64,000 nucleotides of DNA, taken from contig NZ_RCIH01000002.1 in the NCBI RefSeq assembly GCF_003675855.1, positions 381,654 through 445,653 of the forward strand, written 5' to 3'. Under the pieces are notes generated by a model. The model searched no databases. It had not been told where the DNA came from and was given only the letters and a program-made list of their open reading frames with translations. This stretch comes from Halostella salina (GTDB taxonomy: Archaea; Halobacteriota; Halobacteria; Halobacteriales; Natronoarchaeaceae). How positions within the stretch are numbered: position 1 is the stretch's first letter; every line of letters starts with the position of its first letter. This document shows, piece after piece, positions 52,282 through 59,804 of the stretch. Made by a program: the position numbers and the translations under genes.

Positions 52282-52923
52282 CTACTCGTCGAAAATGTTC
52301 TCGCGGGCCATACTGCCCTTCCCGAGAATGAACGAGGCCGAGTAAGCCTCCTTATCTACCCAATTGCGAATCCCGTTCCTCTCTGTGACCTTCGTCTCCT
52401 CCACCACATCGTCATCGAGAAAATCCATCACCGAGTCAATCACCTGCTCCGCCTCGATCTCGCTCTTGTATCCGTCGAGTTTCAATTGCTTGTGTACTAG
52501 ATCCATCGTGCCAATTCGCGAGAATTCGACCCCAGACCGCTCAACCGAGTCGATGATCTCGTGCGCACGTTCGATGTCCTCTTCGTTATCCCAGTTTTTC
52601 TCAACGCGCTCCCTGCCCTCTTCGAGCAACTCATCTCGAATTTCCTCGAAGTCATCGATGGGGATCACTCGCAACTCGTCCGGCTCGTCCAGTTCTTCTA
52701 AGTCGTATTCGAGGCCGAATTCGTGAGTGATGTCCGACTTCAGCCAGTTGCGCAATTCCTCCACGCTGTAGGTTGGCGGTATGTCTCCCTCTCCGAACCC
52801 CTCGATCCACCTTAGTTTCACCCATACCGCATTGTCCTCCGCTTCGGTCTCCACTATCCAGTCGTACTCCCGCCGCATCTTCTGGCGGATATTCGCGGCA
52901 AGCGTGTCCATACCGGTGGACAT
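52282..52923 (-). CDS. Acidic hypothetical protein
   Basis: A 213-residue protein. Features: N-terminal NIRQKMRREYDWIVETEAED and VWVKLRWIEGFGEGDIPPTY (strand-rich), then long charged helices (FEEIRDELLEEGRERVEKNW, RAHEIIDSVERSGVEFSRIG) and a C-terminal helix-wing-like DSVMDFLDDDVVEETKVTER. The tail could be an HTH. Starts at 52923 with an in-frame ATG four codons later. Divergent from the following gene with 38 bases between the starts. No family recognised. Confidence 0.6.
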   Translation of the reverse strand: MSTGMDTLAANIRQKMRREYDWIVETEAEDNAVWVKLRWIEGFGEGDIPPTYSVEELRNWLKSDITHEFGLEYDLEELDEPDELRVIPIDDFEEIRDELLEEGRERVEKNWDNEEDIERAHEIIDSVERSGVEFSRIGTMDLVHKQLKLDGYKSEIEAEQVIDSVMDFLDDDVVEETKVTERNGIRNWVDKEAYSASFILGKGSMARENIFDE

Positions 52924-52961
52924 ACTCGCGCGATTGTTGTGGTTCCATTTGTGTAAAGTCG

Positions 52962-53744
52962 ATGATGGACTTGTCGAGAAACCACTCGATCAGGAACTAT
53001 CCCTACGTCTTCGACCACGAGGCGAGGAGCTGCATCTGTGAGCGACACAATCTGCTCCCCGAGCTGGACTCCAAGTCGTACGTGTTCGGCAAGGGGACGG
53101 CGTTCGCCGTCGGCGAGTGGAGGATAGAGTCCGAGGAAGGTGTGCCCGAGGAGGTGATGGATGAGTTCACCGAGGTCATCAGGGAGGGGGAGACGAATCG
53201 GAGACTGCTTCACGCCCGGCTGACCGAAGACGCGCCCGAGGTGTCTCCAGAGCACAAGCGAGAGTACGAAGACCGGTATCGTGAGAAAGTCCAAGAGGTC
53301 GGTGAGAAGTTGGAACTGGAGGATCTAGAGGAGAGAAGCCTGTACCTGTCCGATGTGTTCATCGACACGCTGATGCCGGGGGTCAGAGGATACTGTCGCG
53401 GTCTGGGCCTGAACCCGCTTTGGGCGATATGGTACGACCCACGTCAGCTGTCCTTTGAGGCGTTTTTCAGACGGTTCCCCGCGTTCTACACCTACTCCAC
53501 CCTGCACTTCGCCGTGGACGCACACACGGATAGGGAGCCCGAGTTCAACGACGTGCTTGACATCAGCCAACTGTCCGTGGCCACACCGTTCGCCGACATC
53601 GTTGTGACCGATCAGTTCTTCGCCGGGATGCTGCACAGGTTCGATGTTGAGACGCGTTCGACACGTAGATATACCAAGACGTGGACGCCTTCAGCCAGTT
53701 CTTGGAGAAGGCTCTTGATTGACCTCGAAACAGTTCGTTGGTGA
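52962..53744 (+). CDS. Unknown protein with PIN-like C-terminal pattern
   Basis: A 260-residue protein. N-terminus: a CICERHNLLPELDSKSYVFG segment. Middle: helical and charged (KREYEDRYREKVQEVGEKLE). C-terminus: EFNDVLDISQLSVATPFADI then VVTDQFFAGMLHRFD. The ND..DI..L..A.PFAD..VTD pattern is reminiscent of the metal-binding end of PIN-like nucleases, though the first acidic site is not evident. The last codons lie inside the dispersed repeat at 53734: the residues ETVRW and the stop TGA are read from TTCGTTGGTGA, so the original C-terminus may have been replaced. ATG at 52962 chosen. Confidence 0.55.
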   Translation: MMDLSRNHSIRNYPYVFDHEARSCICERHNLLPELDSKSYVFGKGTAFAVGEWRIESEEGVPEEVMDEFTEVIREGETNRRLLHARLTEDAPEVSPEHKREYEDRYREKVQEVGEKLELEDLEERSLYLSDVFIDTLMPGVRGYCRGLGLNPLWAIWYDPRQLSFEAFFRRFPAFYTYSTLHFAVDAHTDREPEFNDVLDISQLSVATPFADIVVTDQFFAGMLHRFDVETRSTRRYTKTWTPSASSWRRLLIDLETVRW

Positions 53745-53860
53745 GGAACCGGTTTCGAGGCAGAACAACCGGGGGTATTCTAGAACATCAATCGCTCGAC
53801 GACCGGAACCGGACGAGAAATTGAAGTGAGTGAAAATCAGTCCCGGCTCGTTCCACCATG
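53722..53860 (+). repeat. Long dispersed repeat, copy 7, with flanking inverted repeat
   Basis: Core TCGTTGGTGAGG at 53734, then AGAACAACCGGGGGTATTCT, TCGCTCGACGACCGGAACCG and ATTGAAGTGAGTGAAAATCA. The core is framed by a perfect 9-base inverted repeat, CCTCGAAAC (53722-53730) and GTTTCGAGG (53751-53759). The stop codon of the preceding gene is within the core. Confidence 0.65.
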
Positions 53861-53968
53861 GACAGAGTGGGATGGGGCCGAGTATCGTCCCGCTGGTGTT
53901 CGCGTACGGGTTGACGTGAGCGGTCACTGATATGAACATCGTGGAAAATCTGCCTCGATGACGGATCA

Positions 53969-54373
53969 CTACTCGCGGGGATCGCCAACGGGGACGTCAC
54001 CGTACTCCGGACAGGTCACCCACCCCTGTCCGAAGGCACCGCCGAGCCCCTCGTCAGGTCGCCACTCGTGTTCCTCGCCACAGTTTGGACACTCGACCAC
54101 GGGTGGATCGATCTCGATCGCTTCCCTGCGAATGTAGTGGTTGCCCTGATAGGAATCGCAGTGCTGGCAGACGTTTCCCCACACCTCTTTTTCGAGGGTG
54201 TTGCTGTAGACACGTTCGACAGGGGTGTCGTAATTCGCAAGGATATCTCCAATTGGTGTATCGAGATGATCATGCCGCGGCCAAACAACAGGAGTATCCT
54301 CGCCACACTGCCAACACTCCGTCTGCCATGTCAGCAACTGGTCAGGATCGACAGGAAGATCATCGGGAAGCAT
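53969..54373 (-). CDS. Multi-zinc-finger small protein
   Basis: A 134-residue protein with three CxxC-type units: TECWQCGEDTPVVWPRHDHL, NVCQHCDSYQGNHYIRRE and VECPNCGEEHEWRPD, plus a late single WVTCPEYGD. The layout is two to three zinc ribbons. No catalytic motif. Known: small multi-ribbon proteins of this kind are frequent haloarchaeal orphans; binding to nucleic acid or protein is plausible. It begins at 54373 downstream of an AT-rich gap with several palindromes. Confidence 0.65.
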   Translation of the reverse strand: MLPDDLPVDPDQLLTWQTECWQCGEDTPVVWPRHDHLDTPIGDILANYDTPVERVYSNTLEKEVWGNVCQHCDSYQGNHYIRREAIEIDPPVVECPNCGEEHEWRPDEGLGGAFGQGWVTCPEYGDVPVGDPRE

Positions 54374-54523
54374 CTTGACTAAGATTCCTCAGCACAGTAT
54401 TTGATTGCTATCATCAGAGCGAATGGTCGCGCATCAGCATTTACAGTACAGTTAGTCATTGAGAGTGCTAGGGAACTCTTGTTACGGAACTCAGTACGGT
54501 TCTTGTAACCGAATTGTCTCTGA

Positions 54524-54539
54524 CAGTACTATAGTACTG
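54524..54539. promoter_or_regulatory. Perfect 16-base palindrome
   Basis: CAGTACTATAGTACTG is self-complementary over all 16 bases. It lies in the 247-base AT-rich gap (54374-54620) between two minus-strand genes, next to a looser GTTACGGAAC...GTTCTTGTAAC inverted repeat (54481-54509). Likely an operator or protein-binding site for control of the zinc protein gene downstream. No gene is seen in the gap. Confidence 0.5.
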
Positions 54540-54620
54540 AAATACGGTTGCACTCTGAATCAGAGGATGGAAAAATCACCTCAATGTGATGAGTGACTTC
54601 GGTAAGTACAAGCACTGAGT

Positions 54621-55151
54621 TTACCAGTCTCCTACACCGTTCTCCACGCGGTATTTCTGATAGTATGCCTTCTCGACAGTACGAAGGTCAAAGTCGCCGG
54701 GATTTCGATCGCGGAGTTCTGCCAGAATCTTGGGATAATCGGTGACTCTTATTGTCCTGTCTTCTCCGAAGAACTCGTCAAGGATGTACCGGTCACCAAT
54801 ACCGTAATTCTCGGGATCATAGAAAGTCAGTACCACAGTCGCCGTCGCTGGCCCGATACCCGGTATTGATTTCAGGGTCTTCAACTGTGTTGTCGGGTCA
54901 TCAATCAGTAATGCGGCCTCGGTTACACGCTGAACGAACTCATCGGGAACAGTACTGACCCTCTCAACGTTACCACCCCTTCGTCCCGGCATACCGTTCA
55001 GTTTCCACTGAACTACCTCTTGTAGTTGGTCTCGAGTCAGAGACGACTGGTCTATCAGTACCTTATGTATGCGCTCCTCGATTGCCTGAAGATCCTCGTC
55101 ATAGGCCTCATCATACCTTTCGCTCCAACTCCGAATATCATCAGTGTCCAT
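54621..55151 (-). CDS. HhH-GPD-like DNA-binding / glycosylase-fold protein
   Basis: A 176-residue protein. Seen: a helix-hairpin-helix LKTLKSIPGIGPATATVVLT near residue 88, followed by FYDPENYGIGDRYILDEFFG. In the HhH-GPD superfamily this is where the conserved catalytic Asp lies (here GIGDRY). Preceding helices match the rest of a small glycosylase-like core. Known: related proteins are often of unknown specificity; base-excision enzymes need a Lys or Asp at this site. With Asp present, monofunctional glycosylase activity is possible, but no FeS cluster is visible. The 247-base AT-rich region beyond its 3' end is non-coding. Confidence 0.65.
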   Translation of the reverse strand: MDTDDIRSWSERYDEAYDEDLQAIEERIHKVLIDQSSLTRDQLQEVVQWKLNGMPGRRGGNVERVSTVPDEFVQRVTEAALLIDDPTTQLKTLKSIPGIGPATATVVLTFYDPENYGIGDRYILDEFFGEDRTIRVTDYPKILAELRDRNPGDFDLRTVEKAYYQKYRVENGVGDW

Positions 55152-55214
55152 ATTATCTACTTACCCATAGTCGGAATAAGTATCCACCACCTCTTTGTCC
55201 ACACACCCTCTCGT

Positions 55215-55340
55215 ATGGTTGAGCGGCCTGACAAGGACGCGAGCGCGGCTAAAATAGCGGAATAGATAGAACGGGACTTTTGCGAAGGTGTCGAAGAGAG
55301 TATTCGAAATACCGTAGAGGACATCGGGAAATACGATTGA
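55215..55340 (+). pseudogene. Small ORF interrupted by TAG
   Basis: ATG at 55215 reads MVERPDKDASAAKIAE, then TAG, then in the same frame IERDFCEGVEESIRNTVEDI and GKYD with TGA at 55338-55340. Both halves are helical, acidic and coding-like, so a 41-residue gene was probably broken by one nonsense change. A suppressible codon is very unlikely in haloarchaea. Confidence 0.35.
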
Positions 55341-55471
55341 ACATAGCGAACAGCCACTAACTATGCCCTAAGCGCGGGTATGAGCGAATCCTGCTTGGCC
55401 GTGGGAACGTTCTATGATACCCACACCCACAAGCAAATCCATATACCTGATACGTACTACGATTGTAAGTG

Positions 55472-56845
55472 ATGAGCGACGCGGAACTATTAGACGACCT
55501 CTCCGGCTTCGAGTTTGAGGATTTGATGGAGGATGTTTTCCGCAATCTCGGCTACGAGAACGTTCGACAGGCCGAACGTACAGCCGACAAGGGACGGGAT
55601 ATCCTTATGGAAGAGGTCGTCGACGGAACGCGTCGCGCAGTCGTCGTGGAGTGCAAGCACACCGGTTCGGTCGGCCGGCCCGTGGTGCAGAAACTCCACT
55701 CGGCGGTGTCGACGTTCGACTTCGACGGCCCCAAGCGCGGTATGGTCGTGACGACGGGGCGATTCACTGCTCCGGCGCGGGAGTATGCGACGAACCTCCG
55801 CGAGGCCGGCGACCCCCATCCCATCGAACTCATCGACGGCACCGACCTGCGAGAGATCGCCGACGAGATCGGCCTTGATCTCTACAACGGCCGCATCGAG
55901 ATCATCTGTGACGAGACTCTGCGCCCGTTCGATCCCACCAGCGGTGTCGATGCTCCCGTGCGCGAGGCCTTCCGCGACATCGACAACATCGACGCGGGTG
56001 AGATACCGACGCCCCAAGCACGGGCGGAATTCCAGCCGGTCGTCCTGATCACGGCAGATGTCGATGCTGTGTTCGAAACGTCGGTCGGCGTTATCCACCG
56101 CATCGACGAGACCGATCGGTTCGTCGTCCACGCTCGGCGGGGACGGCCCGACATAATGGAAGGGGCGGTTCGTAGGCTCATTGAGGAGAACAGACGCCAG
56201 ACGACCGAGTTGGACGAAGAGGAATTCGCCGATGTGTTCGATACCATCGACGTTCATCGGTTCGGCCAGACGGAGACGGAGTACAAGGACTGGGCTGTCG
56301 ACCGACTGCGGGAGCGTCACACCACGACGGTCTCCTACACCGGCGACAACAACGTCACCTACACCAAGACGTGCGAGCCGAATCAGTCGGACATCTCCGT
56401 GCAGTCGATCACCCCGATCTACTTGCCGGAGATCCGCCAGACCACACATCTCCAGCAGTACGAGTACCCCTACGAGTACTACGCCGCCGGCCCGTCACGC
56501 GTGACAGTTGAGGATGGCATCCATCGGTGTGTCCACTGCGAGACGGCCGGACAGGATACTGACTACACGTTCTGTACCAACTGCGGGAGCATCAGTTGTC
56601 CCGACCACATCAAGACGGAGCGGCTGGAACAGGCGCCCGTCTGCACGGGCTGTGCCGTCACCGAGCGATTCACGCTCAAGACGAAGTACTTCTACGACGA
56701 GGAGAATCTGGAGACGTTCCGTGCCGAGTACGAGGAAATGCCGCTTCACGAGAAGGCACGCGAAAATCCGCCGTTGGTCGCCGGTGTACTGGTGTCGCTA
56801 CTTCTTGCGCTCATATTCGGTCTCGTCAGTGCAGGCATCATCTGA
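55472..56845 (+). CDS. Mrr-type endonuclease with zinc region and C-terminal membrane anchor
   Basis: A 457-residue three-part protein. N-terminus: Mrr-like PD-(D/E)XK nuclease (FEFEDLMEDVFRNLGYENVR, D43 in KGRDILMEE, E60-C-K62 in AVVVECKHTG, then QKLHSAVSTFDFDG). Middle: an unassigned ligand-like region (DVFDTIDVHRFGQTETEYKD, TTTVSYTGDNNVTYTKTC). Then a zinc cluster (RCVHCETAGQDTDYTFCTNC, SCPDHIK, PVCTGCAV) and a single membrane helix at the end (LVAGVLVSLLLALIFGLVSA). Known: Mrr enzymes cut modified DNA. A membrane-tethered form suggests action at the cell envelope, where phage DNA enters (inference). ATG at 55472 is chosen over GTG at 55469. Confidence 0.8.
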   Translation: MSDAELLDDLSGFEFEDLMEDVFRNLGYENVRQAERTADKGRDILMEEVVDGTRRAVVVECKHTGSVGRPVVQKLHSAVSTFDFDGPKRGMVVTTGRFTAPAREYATNLREAGDPHPIELIDGTDLREIADEIGLDLYNGRIEIICDETLRPFDPTSGVDAPVREAFRDIDNIDAGEIPTPQARAEFQPVVLITADVDAVFETSVGVIHRIDETDRFVVHARRGRPDIMEGAVRRLIEENRRQTTELDEEEFADVFDTIDVHRFGQTETEYKDWAVDRLRERHTTTVSYTGDNNVTYTKTCEPNQSDISVQSITPIYLPEIRQTTHLQQYEYPYEYYAAGPSRVTVEDGIHRCVHCETAGQDTDYTFCTNCGSISCPDHIKTERLEQAPVCTGCAVTERFTLKTKYFYDEENLETFRAEYEEMPLHEKARENPPLVAGVLVSLLLALIFGLVSAGII

Positions 56846-56962
56846 CTGAGGGAGAATCTCCATCGCAATTCGATCCCCTTCAGGTGTGTCGTTTGCTTTT
56901 GAATCCTCTGTGAGCTGATCCCTTTGGAGAGTGACTCGGCAAAATAGGGTGGTTTGAAATAT

Positions 56963-56994
56963 GGTATTACAAAATACCCTATCCCCAACTACCT
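56963..56994 (+). repeat. 32-base direct repeat, left copy (flanks HNH gene)
   Basis: GGTATTACAAAATACCCTAT continues CCCCAACTACCT. It matches 26 of 32 positions with 57972-58003. It includes the inverted repeat GGTATT/AATACC, and further out ATAGGGT (56945-56951) pairs with ACCCTAT (56976-56982). An operator-like or insertion-derived repeat; the rest of 56846-57109 holds no gene. Confidence 0.6.
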
Positions 56995-57109
56995 GAACTG
57001 TGTCCTTCCAGTCAGCAAGATATTGAATTTCTACTTCAAGTATCAAGAGAGGAGTCCAGAATATCGGTTATCCAGTAGCATTATTCGCTAAGATGATATA
57101 GGCTGGTGT

Positions 57110-57907
57110 ATGTCGGATCGGCTTCCGTCTGATTGGGATTCACGGCGAAAAAAGGTCTATAGACGTGATGGATATACCTGTCAGCACTGCGGTGCTAAAG
57201 GAGGTCAGAATGGCGATACAGAGTTACATGCACATCATATTGTTCCAAAATCCCGTGGAGGTAGCCATCATCTGAATAATTTGGTAACTGTCTGCCGTGA
57301 CTGTCATAAAGCGATACATGGAGACTTTATCGCTCCGAGTCCAAGAGAGCAGTTAGACCAAATGGACAAGATTGGACAGCTCAGTATTTCTATCCTCCGT
57401 GAGCAAAAAGATCTTCTTGGAACCCTCGATGAATTCGTACAACATATTGTAGGTGTTATGGGGGGTAAGCGAGCACCTGATGCTGAGACCTACTTGGAAT
57501 CTCGAAGAGATATTCGACTAGGAAATGATCGTGTTAAGGGCGTAATTGAGAACGCGAAGAAATTAGACACCAGTTCCGTCCCTGAAGAAATATCCTCTGA
57601 ATATAATCAATTGGTTCGTACTGCAGAGGAGTTATCTGAGAATTTTGTGGAATGTGTTCAGAGAGCGGAATCCTGCTTCAATCACTCAGGAAGGTGCCAT
57701 ATATGTTTTGAAGAGATAGATAGAAGTGATGAGATATGCTCGGAGTGTGGAGCAGAGCTCGATACCTCTGAGGTGGAATATCGAGAAGATGGGAGATTTG
57801 ATGCTGATCCTTTAGTTAATGACTTGAGTGACTATCTAACTGAGTCTGCAGACTTATTGACAAAAATGTCAGGGAATTTGGACTCAATAGTTGAGAAAAA
57901 AGAGTAG
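57110..57907 (+). CDS. HNH endonuclease with C-terminal zinc ribbon
   Basis: A 265-residue AT-rich gene. N-terminus: classic HNH (YTCQHCGAKGGQNGDTELH, AHHIVPKSRGGSHHLNNLVT, VCRDCHKAIHG) with zinc cysteines and catalytic His pair. Middle: helical linker with coiled-coil character (DKIGQLSISILREQKDLLGT). C-terminus: CHICFEEIDRSDEICSEC, a second zinc ribbon. Codons (ATA, TTA, AGA) differ sharply from the GC-rich genes on either side, and the gene is framed by 32-base direct repeats, so it was probably inserted as a unit. Likely DNA nickase or restriction-like nuclease; substrate unknown. Confidence 0.82.
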   Translation: MSDRLPSDWDSRRKKVYRRDGYTCQHCGAKGGQNGDTELHAHHIVPKSRGGSHHLNNLVTVCRDCHKAIHGDFIAPSPREQLDQMDKIGQLSISILREQKDLLGTLDEFVQHIVGVMGGKRAPDAETYLESRRDIRLGNDRVKGVIENAKKLDTSSVPEEISSEYNQLVRTAEELSENFVECVQRAESCFNHSGRCHICFEEIDRSDEICSECGAELDTSEVEYREDGRFDADPLVNDLSDYLTESADLLTKMSGNLDSIVEKKE

Positions 57908-57971
57908 ATCGGTGCTGGGAATCCCTTCGATCTGTCTTAGCCTGTGATCTTATTAAGGTACGTCAAAATAA

Positions 57972-58003
57972 GGTACTATAAAATACCCTATTTCAATCTA
58001 CCT
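57972..58003 (+). repeat. 32-base direct repeat, right copy; promoter of ATPase gene
   Basis: GGTACTATAAAATACCCTAT continues TTCAATCTACCT. It holds a TATA box (CTATAAAAT) placed correctly for a start near 58024-58045. AAGGTA just upstream (57955-57960) and TACCTT at the end (57999-58004) form an outer inverted repeat around an inner AGGTA/TACCCT pair. Confidence 0.6.
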
Positions 58004-58044
58004 TATCCGACGCTGTTATTGCGATGGCCCCGGACTGTGGGCAT

Positions 58045-59427
58045 ATGGACGCGTTCGTCGACCGCGATGCGGACATTGCGGCCCTCCAAGAGCGGTACGT
58101 TACCGACGAGCCCTCGCTGATCACCGTCTGGGGCCGCCGGCGTGTCGGGAAGACGGAACTGGTCGAACACTCCATCCGCGACAGGGATGACGTCGTCTAC
58201 TACCAAGCCACGGAGACAACGAAGCAGGTGCAACTCGACGATTTCGTGGCAGAGGCCGCACGAACCTTTCCGGGTATCGAGCGAATCCGCCGCGAGTGGG
58301 AGGATGTCCTCGGCTATCTGATCGAGCAAGACGCGCTGATCGTCCTCGACGAGTTCCCGTTCCTGATCGAGAGCGACGAGAGCCTTCCATCGGTCATCCA
58401 GCGACTGTGGGATCACGAGGTCGAGGGCACGAGTGCCACGCTGGTGCTCGTCGGCTCGTCGATCAGCATGATGAAGGAGAAGGTGATGAGCGGCGGAAGC
58501 CCGCTTCACGGCCGGTTCGATATGCGCCTCCAGCTTGAGGAGCTGTCGTTCGACGCTGCCACGGAGTTCTTCCCTGACTACGATCCCGAGGAGACAGTGC
58601 TGGCGTGGGGCGTCTTCGGCGGGACGCCGCACTACCTGCAGGCCGTTGACGACGACCGACCACTGGAGGAGAACATCCGGAATGCCGTCCTCTCGAAGCG
58701 TGGGTTCCTCCACGACGAACCCGAGTACGTGCTGCGCACCGAGCTGGAGAACCCGAACCGTTACTTTTCGATCCTGAAGACGATCGCCGCCGGGAACGAG
58801 ACTCCGAACGAGATCGCACAGGCAGCTGGCATCGACTCCGACCAGATCAGCCACTACTTGAAGAACCTGCAGGACTTGGAGATCGTCGACCGGGAGGTGC
58901 CGGTGACCGAGAACCCCGCGCAATCTCGACGCGGGCAGTACGTGTTGAAGGATGCGTTGTTTCGGTTTTGGTTCCGATTCGTCTACGGGCAGGGCGATAA
59001 GTACGACCGGGCAGGCACCGACGCCTATGAGGAGTTGATCGAACCACACCTCGCCGACGCGATCAGTCCGAAATTCGAGGAATTGTGTCGAACCGCCGTG
59101 TACAATCTCTACGACGAGTACACGTTCGATCGCGTCGGTGGCTGGTGGTATCAGGAGCAGGAGGTCGACGTGGTCGGACTGACAACCGGCGAGACGATGG
59201 TCGCCGGCGAGTGTAAGTTCACCAGCCAGCCGATGGGGTACGACGTGCTGCACGATCTCGAACGCGACGTGGAAGACATCCGTTGGACGCCGCAGGGTGG
59301 GGGAGACGTCACTCACGAGTTCTGCTTGTTCTCCCGGAGTGGCTTCAACCGGAGCCTGATCGAGGCCGCAGAAGAGCGCGACGACCTCCGTCTATTCTCG
59401 ACCGAAGACATCGTCACCGCGTTCTGA
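58045..59427 (+). CDS. Archaeal P-loop ATPase with DUF234-like C-terminal domain
   Basis: A 460-residue protein of the archaeal ATPase family. Seen: MDAFVDRDADIAALQERY start, Walker A VWGRRRVGKTELVEHS near residue 30, Walker B ALIVLDEFPFLIES near 100, LVLVGSSISMMKEKV (sensor-like), a winged-helix segment EIAQAAGIDSDQISHYLKNL, and a C-terminal PD-(D/E)XK-like DUF234 region with EVDVVGLTTGETMVAGECKF. Known: these proteins are widespread in archaea, often mobile or toxin-like, with unclear function. The start at 58045 gives the canonical N-terminus; the ATG at 58024 adds seven residues. The E-x-K-like GECKF suggests an active nuclease domain. Confidence 0.82.
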   Translation: MDAFVDRDADIAALQERYVTDEPSLITVWGRRRVGKTELVEHSIRDRDDVVYYQATETTKQVQLDDFVAEAARTFPGIERIRREWEDVLGYLIEQDALIVLDEFPFLIESDESLPSVIQRLWDHEVEGTSATLVLVGSSISMMKEKVMSGGSPLHGRFDMRLQLEELSFDAATEFFPDYDPEETVLAWGVFGGTPHYLQAVDDDRPLEENIRNAVLSKRGFLHDEPEYVLRTELENPNRYFSILKTIAAGNETPNEIAQAAGIDSDQISHYLKNLQDLEIVDREVPVTENPAQSRRGQYVLKDALFRFWFRFVYGQGDKYDRAGTDAYEELIEPHLADAISPKFEELCRTAVYNLYDEYTFDRVGGWWYQEQEVDVVGLTTGETMVAGECKFTSQPMGYDVLHDLERDVEDIRWTPQGGGDVTHEFCLFSRSGFNRSLIEAAEERDDLRLFSTEDIVTAF

Positions 59428-59611
59428 TATACAAGTGGATGAGCAACCCGAGGATGCCCAAGAATCCGAAGATGACACCACGGAATCGCGGACTGGAGAA
59501 TCCCCGTTTCTCCGAATCAGAATACACGTAGTACCCGACGGTCGGCCAAAATACGAGCAGATACAGGCCGACGCGAACCAGCAAACCGTTGTACGCGGTT
59601 ATGAGGCTCAT
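59414..59611 (-). CDS. Small two-helix membrane protein
   Basis: A 65-residue protein with helices LLVRVGLYLLVFWPTVGYYV (about 9-28) and GVIFGFLGILGLLIHLYIR (about 45-63) joined by YSDSEKRGFSSPRF. This is the arrangement of PLD-nuclease-N-terminal-like or small transporter-accessory proteins common in haloarchaea. It overlaps the ATPase gene's 3' end by 14 bases in convergent orientation. Function unknown. Confidence 0.55.
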   Translation of the reverse strand: MSLITAYNGLLVRVGLYLLVFWPTVGYYVYSDSEKRGFSSPRFRGVIFGFLGILGLLIHLYIRTR

Positions 59612-59804
59612 CTCATTCTCACCTTATCGACACGGGAACTATATGGAGAATATGAGTTAGTCGGTGAGAAGTATCTGCCGGGGTATTTTCGATTACTTAC
59701 TCTGCGGCGGTGTACGCACCGCCACGACGCGTGAGACGTGCGACGACGAGACATTCGACAGCGCACCCGACCGCTCATTATGATCGGTGACTTAAGTGTC
59801 CCGT

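Noticed and set aside
42966-53860. CRISPR array
   Set aside because: The repeats are irregularly spaced by 0.4-4 kb with genes in between, vary in length and have no cas genes nearby.
46787-53860. Bacterial-type integron with attC sites
   Set aside because: The core GTTGGTA does not fit the GTTRRRY/RYYYAAC attC boxes, and the recombinase lacks the IntI-specific extra region. Only a loose analogy is kept as a finding.
55215-55340. Readthrough of TAG as pyrrolysine
   Set aside because: Haloarchaea are not known to decode TAG and no pyl genes are visible; a broken gene is simpler.
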